A stretch of DNA of 64,000 nt, from the NCBI GenBank assembly GCA_963921425.1, contig OY992835.1, forward strand, positions 4,650,001-4,714,000. Direction: 5' to 3'. The notes beneath the pieces were generated by a model that saw only the letters and a list, made by a program, of their open reading frames with translations, did no database searches and was not told the origin of the DNA. Below, piece after piece: positions 12,113 through 22,684 of the stretch. Every line of letters begins with the position of its first letter. The first letter of the stretch is position 1. Made by a program: the position numbers and the translations under genes. This stretch comes from Dryas octopetala. Lineage: Eukaryota > Streptophyta > Magnoliopsida > Rosales > Rosaceae.

Positions 12113-14462
12113 TGATGAGTGTGCATTTTGCATCACTTTATGATACTAATTCCTTAACCTAGAGTGTTAGAACTCGATATTTTGTGTTTCTTGTCTTGTT
12201 TTTGTGTTTTCAGGTCAAATGAAGCAGAAATGAGAAAAAGAAGCAAATGGAGCCATTTTGGGACATTTCCTGGTCAAACCAGGAAAACGAGTGAAATCCT
12301 GGTCAAACCAGGAAAAGTGCAGAAATCCTAGTCGAATGAGGATTCCTAGTCACACTAGGAAACATCAAGTTCAGAACCATCATTGCAGAGCCAGAAATGT
12401 GAAATCCTGATTCGAACAGGAAATCCTGGTTGAACTAGGAAACCTAACCCAACTAGGGAAAGGAGTCCTAATGACACTAGGAGACCCTAGGGGCAATATG
12501 GTCATTACAAGAAGTCGAAATGGATAAGGAATCTCTCATTTTCAAGGAATCCTAGTTGCACCAGGAAATGTTAGTCAAAGTCAACTCTACAAAGTCAAGG
12601 TTCCAGAAGCTTCTAGAAGGTGGTGGACATCCATGGAAATGAATGGAGGGAAGAAATGAATTTGAATTCAAATGGAAATGAGGGGCAAAATGGGAAGTCA
12701 AAAGTCGAGGGCCCATGGGCCCTAGGGATGCCGAACCAAGATGGGCCATGCATGCATATGCATGGGCCCAAACCCTAGCAGCCCAAAGCCCATGCGTAAG
12801 GAGCAAGATGGCAGCTCATGCATGCGCATGCATGCCATGCAAACCCTAGCAGCCAAGGAGCCCATGCGCAAGCCCAAGATGCAAGCCCAAGTTGGAAGCC
12901 CATGGAGTGAAACCCTAGCCCATCTTGTGCAAGCCACTTCAGCCCAACACATGTGAGCCCAAAGCACATCAAGGTCCAAGACCAGGAGCCCATGCGCAAG
13001 GGAGGGGGGCCTAGCTGACTTGCATACGCCACTTAAGCCCAAAAGGAGCAGCCCATGCCGCAAGGCCTGATGCACCTAACCCTAGCTGCTGCCGCAAGTC
13101 ACCTTCTCCTTGCCTCTCAAGGATTGCACCTCTATAAATATATCATGTACTTCAGAACCCTAGAGACTTTTTACCTCCTGCTAGTTTTATTTTCAGTTTT
13201 AGGTTTTTATTTTCAAAAGTTAGAGAGAGTGAGAGAGAGCCGAATTCAGAGGGATTTAGAGAGAGAAGGTGGCGTGACAAGTGAGAGAGAGAAGGACCAG
13301 CCTGCTGCCGCAAGCCCTAGCTCACCTTGCCGTGAGTTCCTCCTGCTTGCTAGGTGCCTCCTTCTTCCTCTCTCCTTGCCGCAGCCACCCTAGTGTTTGC
13401 ATCTCTGATTTTGTTTCTTTTTCCTTCTAGTTTTCTATTTTGTTGTTGGTTTATGCTACTGAAATTAATTAGTTTATGATTCTGAATTTATTTAGTGCAT
13501 GGTTCTGATTTCATTTAATTTATGCAATTTAATTTAGTTGTTTAGTTTATGCCTTTAATTTTGTGTACTTTGCGTTTCTGATTTCTTTAGCAAGCATGAA
13601 TTGGGATTTTGTTTATTGCTTCTGTTTTGTTTAATTTAATTTAATTATGTAGGTTAGTTATTCTATCTTGCATGTCAGTCGTAGGTCGATTAATGGATTT
13701 GCATGTTCTAACAAATCGTTTATCCGTCTCTTGGTCTGTTAGTTTGATGTTTGCACGTATTAAATTTCCACTATCTATTAGAACCCGTCACTAGTTGTTT
13801 GCATCCTTTGACTGGCCACCTTAGGGTAATTGCATCTAGTTTATTTGTTAGGTTTAGCTGTGAAATAGTCAAAGACACTAAACCACAAGTAACAAGGGAA
13901 TAAGGGATTATTCTTGGTAGTGGGGTTGGGCGACCTCTATAAGGAAATAGTCAAAGCTTATATGTTGTGCATGTTTGACGTTCTCACAAATCTTAATGAC
14001 TCCTGCATGGGTAACAGCTGCCTTAGCTTGAACTAGGGAACATGTAGGTTAACTGGCTAAGGAAGGCCCAAGAAGCTCTTAGTTTATGCATTAGGAGAAC
14101 AATTGCGAGAAAGTAACTAGCCAAACCTTTTTAGCAGTCAAACTTTAATATGTTGTGTTCAAATTAACTGTCATTAGCCTTGGATGGTTATTGCATGCTT
14201 ATCTGATTTGAAACCGAAAATTAACATTGCAAGATAGAATAAAGGGTGTGTGCGTGTGGTGATGTGTGCGTGTGTTTCCATCTTCCAAAACCCCCCATTT
14301 AGTTATTCTAGTGATTAATTGCATTGATTTGTTGTTTATTAACCATTCCCTGTGGGATCGACCTCGTGCTTGTACGCTTTGCTACTAATGCGATTCGTGC
14401 ACTTGCGAGTAAAACTTAGAATGAGATAATTGTTTATTTTGTTCTAAGAAAACACATCAACA
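12113..14462 (+). mobile_element. Solo LTR, family B, at the edge of the satellite
   Basis: It starts TGATGAGTGTGCATTTTGC and ends in ACACATCAACA, with perfect TSD ATGCA at 12108-12112 and 14463-14467. It contains, in order, the palindrome array (12265-12580), four CATGCA-type motifs and several AAACCCTAG motifs (12745-12910), TATAAATA at 13133-13140, R/U5 blocks (13990-14140) and a GT-rich stretch (14250). It inserted exactly where the preceding LTR meets the first satellite unit. Confidence 0.93.
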
Positions 14463-15313
14463 ATGCATACTCGGTCTAATTTTGCCAAATTGTACCAAAA
14501 GGTTCCCGGTTACCAAAAACGTCATGTCGAAGCACTTTCTCATGGTAAAATTTGCGTTGTAGACCCATTGAACCATATTTTGTGTTAAGAACGCATATAA
14601 ACGTCATTTTCGGTTCATACTTGGTCTAATTTCGTCCAAATTACACCAAAACATTCCGGGTTGGCAAAAAAAACATGGGGGGAAGCACTTTCTCATGTTA
14701 GGAATAGCATTCTAGACCTTTTGAACCATATTTGGTTTTAAGAATACCTAAAAATGTCATTTAGGTATATAATTAGTCCAATTCCTTCCAAATTGCACCA
14801 AAAGGTTCCCAGGTGGCAAGAAAATCATGTCAAAGCACTTTCTTAGTTTAGAATTAACGTTCTAGACATTTTTAACCGCATTTGGTGTTAAGAACACACG
14901 AAAAAGTCAATTCGGTGCATACTTGGTCCAATTTCGTTCTAATTGACCGAAAACGTTCCCGGATGGCAAGAAAGACATGTCGAAGAACTTTCTTATGTTA
15001 GGATGAGTGTTGTAGACCTATTGAAGCACATTTGGTGTTATGAACCTTCAAAAATGTTATTTTGCTGCATACTTGGTCGAATTTAGTCCAAATTGCACCA
15101 ACAGGTTCCCGGTTGGCAAGAAAGTCATGTTAGACCTTTTAAACCACGTTTAATGTTAAGAACGCACGAAAACGTAATTTCGATGCTTACTTGATCCAAT
15201 TTCGTTCTAATTGTATCAAAACGTTCCCGAATGGCTAGAAAGATATGTCAAAGCATTTTCTCATGTTAGGATTAGGGTTCTAAACCTATTGAACCACAAT
15301 TGGTGTTAAGAAC
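14463..15313. repeat. Satellite array, about 150-bp units, left segment
   Basis: Units recur at about 14466, 14616, 14766, 14918, 15068 and 15186, each starting near CATACTTGGTCCAATTTCG and containing AGCACTTTCTCATGTTAGG and GGTGTTAAGAACGCAC. Spacing is 150-152 bp except for one unit shortened to about 118 bp by an internal deletion. Units differ from each other by roughly 10-20% by eye, so the array is old and not recently homogenised. No coding capacity is seen. Confidence 0.9.
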
Positions 15314-16687
15314 TGTTGATTGTTTTCTTAAAACAAAATAAAAACATATTCTATTCCAAGTTTACTCGCAAGTGCACGAATTGCATCAGTAGCAAAGCAT
15401 GCAAGCACGAGGTTGATCCCACAGGGAATGGTTAATACACTACAAATCAATTCAATTAATCAATAGAATAACTAAATGGGGGGTTTTAGGAAAGATGGAA
15501 CTCACGCACACACCACACCACACTCACGCACCCATTATCCTATTTTGCAATGTTAAGTTTTCAGCCATCAAATCAAATATGCATACTCTAACCATCCAAG
15601 GCTAATGACAAATCAATACAAACGTAATATATCAAAGTTTGACTGTTAAAAATGTTTGATTAGTAACTTTCTCGCAATTGTTCTCCTACGGTATAAATTA
15701 AAAGCTTCTTAGGCCTTCCCTAAACAGTTAACTTACATGTTCCTTAGTACTAAGCTAAGACAGCTGTTACCCATGCAAGAGTCATTAAGATCTATGAGAA
15801 CGTCAAACATGCACAACGTACAAGCTTTGATTATTTCCTTATAGAGGTCCTACAAAATCATTATCTAGAATAATCCCTTATTCCCTTGTTACTTGTGATT
15901 TAGTGTCTTTGATTAGTCCACAGCTAAACCTAACAAATAAACTAAATGGAATTATACTAAGGTGGCCAGTCAAAGGATGCAAACAAATAGTGACGGTTCA
16001 ATCAGATAATCAGAATTTTATACATGCAAACATCAAATTAATTCATCAAGAGACGGATAAACGTTTTGTTAAAGCATGGCATATCTGAAAATCAACCTAC
16101 GACTAACATGCAAGATAGAATAATAAACTACATAACTAACATATAAAAGGAAATCTGAAATACATAAATAAATTCTCAATCCATAATTAAAATAAATTCA
16201 GAAACACAAAACTAAAAGAAAATAAGAATTCTAGAAGAAAAAATTAAAGAACATCAATGGAGGGGCTGCGGCAAGAAGAGGACACGAAGGGAAACCTCAC
16301 ACAAGCAGGTGAGCTAATGGATCGGGTGAGCTAGGGCTTGCGGGAAAGGCTCCCTCTCTCTTGCTTGTCACGCCAACCTCTCTCTCTCTAGCTTTCGGCC
16401 TCTCTCTGCCTCGACAATGAAGGTTCCGAGCTTGATGTTTCCTCTTGTGACTAGGAATCCTCAAGTCACTAGGATTTCAGTTCTTTTCCTGGTTTGACCA
16501 GGAATTGACCCATTTTCCTAGTTTGACCAGGAAATATCCCAAAACGGCTTCATTTGCTTCTTTTTCCTTTTTATGCTTCATTTAACCTGAAAAAACATAA
16601 ACAAAGCATTAAACACAAAATATCGAGTTCTAACACTCTGGGTTAAGGAATTAGTATCATAAAGTGATGCAAAATGCACATTCATCA
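15314..16687 (-). mobile_element. Internally deleted family B-type LTR inside the satellite
   Basis: In plus reading it starts TGTTGATTGTTTTCTTAAAAC and ends AATGCACATTCATCA. At 1374 bp it is shorter than its relatives because part of the promoter/U3 region is missing around 16410-16430. Flanks AGAAC and TTGCA do not match, and about 60 bp of a satellite unit is missing between them, so the site was altered by a deletion during or after insertion. Confidence 0.8.
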
Positions 16688-17387
16688 TTGCACCAAAACG
16701 TTCCCAGATGACAAGAAAGAGATTGGGAACAACTTTCTCATGTTAGGATTAGCGTTGTACACCTATTGAACCACATTAGGTGTTAAGAACGCACATAAAC
16801 GTCTTTTCGGTTATTACTTGGTCTAATGTCATCCAAATTGCACCAAAAGGTTCCCGATTGGCAAGAAAGACATGTCAAAGTACTTTCTCATGTAAGAATT
16901 AGCTTTCTAGACCTACTGAACCAAAGTGGTGTTAAGAACGTACAAAAACGTAATTTTGATGCATACTAGGTCCAATTTCGTTCTAATTGTATCAAAACAA
17001 TCCCGGATGGCAAGAAAGACATGTCAAAGCAATTTCTCATGTTAGAATTAGGGTTTTAGACCTATTGAACCACAATTTGTGATAAGAAACATCATTTTGG
17101 TGCATACTTGGTCCAATTTTGTCCTAATTGCACCAAAACGTTCTCAGATGGCAAAAAAGACATTGAGAATGACTTTCTGATGTTAGGATTATCGTTCTAA
17201 AACTATTAAACCATATTTGGTGTTATGAACACACAAAAACCTCATTTCGGTGCATACTTAGTCCAATTTCCTCCAAATTGCACCAAAAGGTTCCTGGTTG
17301 GTAAGAAAGACATGTCAAAGCACTTTCTCTTGTTAGGATTAGAGTTCTAGACCTATTGAACCACAATTGGTGCTAAGAATACACAAG
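16688..17387. repeat. Satellite array, about 150-bp units, right segment
   Basis: This continues the same array after the inserted LTR, with unit starts near 16813, 16962, 17103 and 17253 and a partial unit at 16688. The last unit decays into unrelated sequence at about 17387. Together with the left segment about ten units are present. Confidence 0.88.
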
Positions 17388-18067
17388 TAATGGCAACTCA
17401 AGCTCATTACTAATCACATATCCACCATATAGTTTAGTAGTTTATTGATAATTTAACTATTAATCAACATCTCATAATCAAATTCACATTTTAATGGTTA
17501 TGATGTCATATGAATTATATGTCATGCACACCAATGCATGCGTACTTGGCCTGCAGAAGAGGCAACACTTGTATACCTGTACAAATGACAGTGGACCCAC
17601 ACTAACCGATTATCAAATGTATCAACTACCTCCCTGTCAGTAAAAACTGAACGGGTAACGAGACGTCCAAACCATTTGATCCTCAGATCAAAACAACCTA
17701 GCTTACTCTTAAAAGTAGTAACCATACGGTTGTATATATTACAACAACCGTCTTTGAGGAGCCACAGCTCGCAAGTAAACCCCACTGGTGAATTTAGGGG
17801 ATCGAACCCAAGGTCATCACTATGTGACCCTTCGTCTCAAGTTAGTGGTCCAAACACTTTAACATCATTAGTGTAATCAATATATCAATAATGATTGATA
17901 TGCTCAATGTCATGCCAACTTTTAATGCACTCTAAGTAGCATATCCAATAACTATCCACATAATCAATTTATTAATTATTAATTATCATGCTCACTTGCC
18001 ATGCTAATTCATCATGCAATATAGGCAACAAACAAATTAATCATCAACATAAAGTATTCTCATGCAA
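17388..18067. other. Unclassified AT-rich segment
   Basis: This 680-bp stretch matches no other sequence in the window. It has no convincing ORF (an 87-codon minus-strand frame at 17522-17785 has no recognisable motif). A tRNA box B-like string, GGGTTCGATCC, lies on the minus strand at 17799-17809, which could come from a SINE or be chance. The right edge is an abrupt junction with a 44-bp LTR remnant. Confidence 0.5.
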
Positions 18068-18111
18068 TAAGGAATTAGTATCATAAAGTGATGCAAAATG
18101 CACACTCATCA
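18068..18111 (-). repeat. 44-bp remnant of B1 3' LTR
   Basis: It reads, in plus orientation, from TAAGGAATTAGTATCATAAAG to ACTCATCA, the terminal bases of a family B LTR, directly before the PPT. The rest of the LTR was lost at a junction with unclassified DNA. Confidence 0.8.
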
Positions 18112-18124
18112 CACCCCCAAACTT
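18112..18124 (-). other. Polypurine tract of element B1
   Basis: The minus strand reads AAGTTTGGGGGTG immediately before the LTR start TGATGAG. It primes plus-strand DNA synthesis in this element class. The same 13 bases are found at the ends of A, B2 and B3. Confidence 0.9.
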
Positions 18125-19718
18125 AGATTTTGCTAGTCCTCGAGCAAATAAAAGAAAGAAAAGACTCAAGACTGACTCTAACATCCCAACAACTGAATTC
18201 ATGCGCACAACCATTAATCACATAAGAAAGCAAGGCATATAAATCGCATTCTTCAAATTCTAATAACATTTCAAATAACATACCTCGCTCCTCTATTGTC
18301 ATATAGGCCATCCTTGACACAAATCCAAGTATTAGACAAACAAGACTAAATCAATACATACATAATAGATTCAACTCCAATCCTCACTATGGCATACTCT
18401 CAATGATAAATACTCAAGAATTGGGTTGATATGTGCACTCAAAAGTATATGTGAGAGGAAATATGTAACAAAAGCAATTAGCTCACATATGTACATGAAA
18501 TAAAGGCACATTTTAGAAAGAAATACTGATCTCATGAAAGGAATACAAATGCTTGAAATAGAATCAATAGCCATAGGCTCCCTTCTTGAATAGACTCCAC
18601 ATAAGTATAATACACACTCTTGAGATCAGCTAGGGCTTTAATAGGGTTATAATGAAGGCTTAGGCTAGGATAGGGTATTGAAATGAAAAGGAAACACAAA
18701 GGGCTAATTTCATGGAATTGCAAGCATCACTAGAACATTCTGAGGTACACTTTGCTTCTTTACACTTCATAGCTTACTTTGAACTCTTTTTGCTCATTTT
18801 TTTTTCTCTTTTTTTTTTTCTTTTGAAACCGTCCCATCTCTTTTCTTTGATTTCTTTTCTTTTTTTCTTTTCTTTGGGCACGGTATACATACTTTTCTAA
18901 CACATTTTTGTATAAGCTATGCATTTTCACTTCTTTTCCACCTCAATCAACATGTAAACAACTTGCAATACCATAAAAAGGGTAAAACGGATGAAAGGGG
19001 TGGTACACCCCCAAACTTAGGGTTTGGTATGGGGTAACAAAGAAAACGGCTTAAAAGGCTCAAAATGGGTAACTAAGGATAAAACATGTAATAGGTAGGT
19101 TTTCAGGCTATGGGGTACACAAACAGGGCCTAAATTCATTTCTCAAGAGTTATGCAAATACGACATGCTTTGTGTACACAAGAAAAGAGTTCTAGCTCAT
19201 TGATTCAAGATTATGCATATTCCAAGCAAATGACCAAATGAAAGACACTGAGATCAAAACAACGACTTATATGACAATGATAGAATCAGAGTGGCGCGCA
19301 ACACTCAAGAATTGAAGAACAGGGCTCAAAAGCTCACTTAGGTCATGCAAGTCTACTCTATTATGCATATAATCATTAGTAATGCTAATCACAACCTAAG
19401 TTCATATCAACAAGGCCAAATCACATAGAATTGCAAGATATGTTATGGAACACTATTAGAATGAAAAGAACACCAAATATACACTCAATACTAAAACATG
19501 CTCATAACAATCATGCACACTCAAATCAATTAGTTGGGGACTCAAAACGACCTGAAACAACCAAAATGACTCAAAAACTTTTTGTTTTTCAAACGATGTC
19601 GCACACTTCAAAAGAATCACATCCATCACTAAGGTGAATGAGATCTAATGAAAACGTGCATTTTGATGTGGGTTTTGACACCCTAAGTTTAAAAACAAAA
19701 GAAAAAGTTTTTTCCTAA
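18125..19718 (-). other. B1 3' non-coding region, distal part
   Basis: This matches B2 (29503-30579) and B3 (48558-50100) and is distantly similar to the Athila region 38051-39600. It has T-rich stretches and a second exact copy of the PPT string at 19006-19018. A 65-codon frame at 18123-18320 is open in all three B copies, but the homologous Athila sequence is frameshifted, so I do not call a gene. Confidence 0.7.
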
Positions 19719-19723
19719 CCTAA

Positions 19724-22254
19724 TGTTGATGTGTTTTCTTAGAATAAAATAAACAATTACCTCATTCTAAGTTTACTCGCAAGTGCACGAATCGCATCAG
19801 TAGCAAAGCGTACAAGCACGAGGTCGATCCCACAGGGAATGGTTAATATACAACAAATCAGTGCAAATAATCACTAGAATAACTAAATGGGGGGTTTTGA
19901 AAGATGGAAACACACGCACACATCACCACACGCACACACACTTTATTCTATCTTGCAATGTTAAGTTTTCGGTTTCAAATCAGATAAGCATGCAATAACC
20001 ATCCAAGGCTAATGACAGTTAATTTGAACACAACATATTAAAGTTTGACAGCTAAAAAGGTTTGGCTAGTTACTTTCTCGCCATTGTTCTCCTAATGCAT
20101 AAACTAAGAGCTTCTTGGGCCTTCCTTAGCTAGTTAACCTACATGTTCCCTAGTTCAAGCTAAGGCAGCTGTTACCCATGCAGGAGTCATTAAGTTTTAT
20201 GAGAACGTCAAACATGCACAACATATAAGCTTTGACTATTTCCTTATAGAGGTCGCCCAACCCCACTACCAAGAATAATCCCTTATTCCCTTGTTACTTG
20301 TGGTTTAGTGTCTTTGACTATTTCACAGCTAAACCTAACAGATAAACTAGATGCAATTACCCTAAGGTGGCCAGTCAAAGGATGCAAACAACTAGTGACG
20401 GGGGTTTTAATAGATAGTGGAAATTTAATATGCGCAAACATCAAACTAACAGACCAAGAGACGGATAAACGATTTGTTAAAGCATACGAATCCATTAATC
20501 GACCTACAACTAACATGCAAGATAGAATAACTAACCTACATAATTAAATAAAACAAATAAAAGAAGCAAAACAGCAACAAATAAACAAAGTCCCAATTCA
20601 TGATTGTTAACGGAAATCAGAAACGCAACTTAAATAAACCTAGAAGCATAAACTAAACAACTACTTTAAAGTGCATCAATTAAATGAAATCAGAAACGTA
20701 AAGTACACAAGATTGAATGCATGAACTAATTAAAAATCAGAAACATAAAGTAACTGAAACAACTACACAATTAAATTAGATTACATAAATTAAATTGCAT
20801 AAACATAAATAACTTAACTAAAATCAGAACCATGCACTAAAAGAAATAAAGAGACAAATTAAATAAAACCAGCAAATTAATTAAATAGCTTCAGTAGCAT
20901 AATCCAACAATAAAAGAAGAAACTAGAACAAAAATCAGAAGAAGCAAGGGGAAGGGGCTGCGGCAAGACAGCAAGGGGAAGGCACCTTGCACAAGCAATT
21001 GGCTCACGGCTATGGTGAGCTAGGGCTTGCGACTTAGGGGTGTCCCTCCTTGCAGCCACGCCACTTCTCTTTCTCTCTTTACCTTTGGCTAGCTCTCCCT
21101 AGAACAATACTAAATTCTGAAATTAAAATCCTAGATCAGAAAAATAAAACAAAGAGAGGAGAGGGTTTCGGCTGGAGGAGGAGAGAAAATAATGTCTAAA
21201 GAGGTGTCTCTAAAAGTCTGAATGAGGAGGTTTAAATAGGAGAAGCCTTCCTTGAGAGGCAAGGAAGAGGAAACATGCGGCTGCTAGGTTTCCCTTTCCT
21301 AGTGCCTTGCGGCTTCAGCTAGGGTTATCTGACCCTTGGGCTTGCGGCATGGGCTGGTCCCTTTGGGCTTGAGTGGCTCACGCCTAGCCTAGCTAGGGTC
21401 CCTCCTTGGCGCATGGACTGATAGCCTTGGGCTTCCATGTTGGGCTTCAGCTGTTTGCACAAGATGGGCTAGGGTTTCACTCCATGGGCTTCCATCTTGG
21501 GCTTGTCACCTTTGGGCTTGCGCATGGCCCCTTGTCTTGCTAGGGTTTGCATGGCATGCATGCGCATGCATGGCTGCCATCTACCTCCTTGCGTGTGGCT
21601 TTTGGGCTGCTAGGGTTTGGGCCCATGCATGTGCATGCATGGCCCACTTGGTTCGGCATCCCTAGGGCCCATGGGCCCTACACTTTTGACTTCCCATTTT
21701 GCCCCTCATTTCCATTTGAATTCAAATTCATTTCTTCCCTCCATTCATTTCCATGGATGTCCACCACCTTCTGGAAGCTTCTGGAACCTTGAAAAACATT
21801 TCCTGGTGCAACTCGGATTTCTTGGAAATGAGAGATTCCTTATCCATTTCGACTTCTCGTAATGACCATATTGCCCCTGGGGTCTCCTAGTGTCACTAGG
21901 ACTCCTTTCCCTAGTTGGGTTAGGTTTCCTAGTTCGACCAGGAATTCCTGTTCGAATCAGGATTTCACATTTCTGGCTCCGCAATGATGGTTCTGGACCT
22001 GATGTTTTCTAGTGTGACTAGGAATCCTCATTTGACTAGGATTTCTGCACTTTTCCTGGTTTGACCAGGATTTCACTCGGTTTCCTGGTTTGACCAGGAA
22101 ATGTCCCAAAATGGCTCCATTTGCTTCTTTTTCTCATTTCTGCTTCATTTGACCTGAAAACACAAAAACAAGACAAGAAACACAAAATAGCGAGTTCTAA
22201 CACTCTAGGTTAAGGAATTAGTATCATAAAGTGATGCAAAATGCACACTCATCA
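19724..22254 (-). mobile_element. Solo LTR, family B, inside element B1
   Basis: Plus reading starts TGTTGATGTGTTTTC and ends ATGCACACTCATCA, with perfect TSD CCTAA (19719-19723 and 22255-22259). Removing it restores sequence matching the uninterrupted B3 region near 50130. At 2531 bp it is one of the longest family B LTRs here. In its sense direction it carries the palindrome array (about 22100-21780), CATGCATG motifs (about 21640-21570) and AAACCCTAG motifs (about 21620-21470). Confidence 0.93.
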
Positions 22255-22382
22255 CCTAAAAACACCTAAAAACACTAAAAACGAAAATTTTTTTCTTTTT
22301 TTTCTAAAAACACTCAAAAACACTTAAAACACCCTAAACACTTGTTCTAACCTAAAAACACTAACAAGTGACAATTGCCCTT

Positions 22383-22419
22383 CCCCCCACACTTAAATGA
22401 TACATTGCCCTCAATGTAT
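22383..22419 (-). other. Conserved hairpin plus purine tract in B1
   Basis: The minus strand reads ATACATTG-AGGG-CAATGTAT (22419-22400), an 8-bp stem with a 4-base loop, followed by AAGTGTGGGGGG. The same arrangement occurs in B2, B3 and, with a base-pair swap in the stem, the complete Athila element. Confidence 0.8.
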
Positions 22420-22624
22420 ATGAAATAAATGCAAGAATGATCAAATTAAGCGAAACGGGAAATTGCAAATATCCAAAACCAAATAAACACACCAAAACGA
22501 AAAATTGTCTTATGAAGCGAAATAAAGAAACTGTTTACTTGCGTACGCAAGCGTGAACACTCCAAGGGTAGGCGCGGCCTCCTTGGTCCTCAATGACTCC
22601 TCCTCCATTATTCGAAACAAAAAC

Positions 22625-22640
22625 TTGGGTTGCCTCCCAA
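22625..22640 (-). other. Conserved TTGGG/CCCAA hairpin downstream of gag stop (B1)
   Basis: The minus strand reads TTGGGAGGCAACCCAA, about 45 bases after the gag stop. The Athila element has the identical string at 39846-39861, just after its pol stop, and B3 has it with one change. Confidence 0.8.
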
Positions 22641-22684
22641 TAAGCGCTTGTTTTTCTGTCTTCAGCCTGACATTGCCATCTCCT

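Noticed and set aside
18123-18320. 65-codon frame before the PPT, open in B1, B2 (30384-30581) and B3 (48556-48753), as a possible small gene
   Set aside because: The homologous Athila sequence near 38060-38250 has indels and an early stop, and the three B copies differ at several residues without obvious preference for silent changes. Nucleotide conservation next to the PPT explains it better.
19724-22254. Treating this LTR as the 3' LTR of element B1
   Set aside because: It has its own perfect TSD (CCTAA) and removing it restores sequence colinear with B3; the real B1 3' LTR remnant is at 18068-18111.
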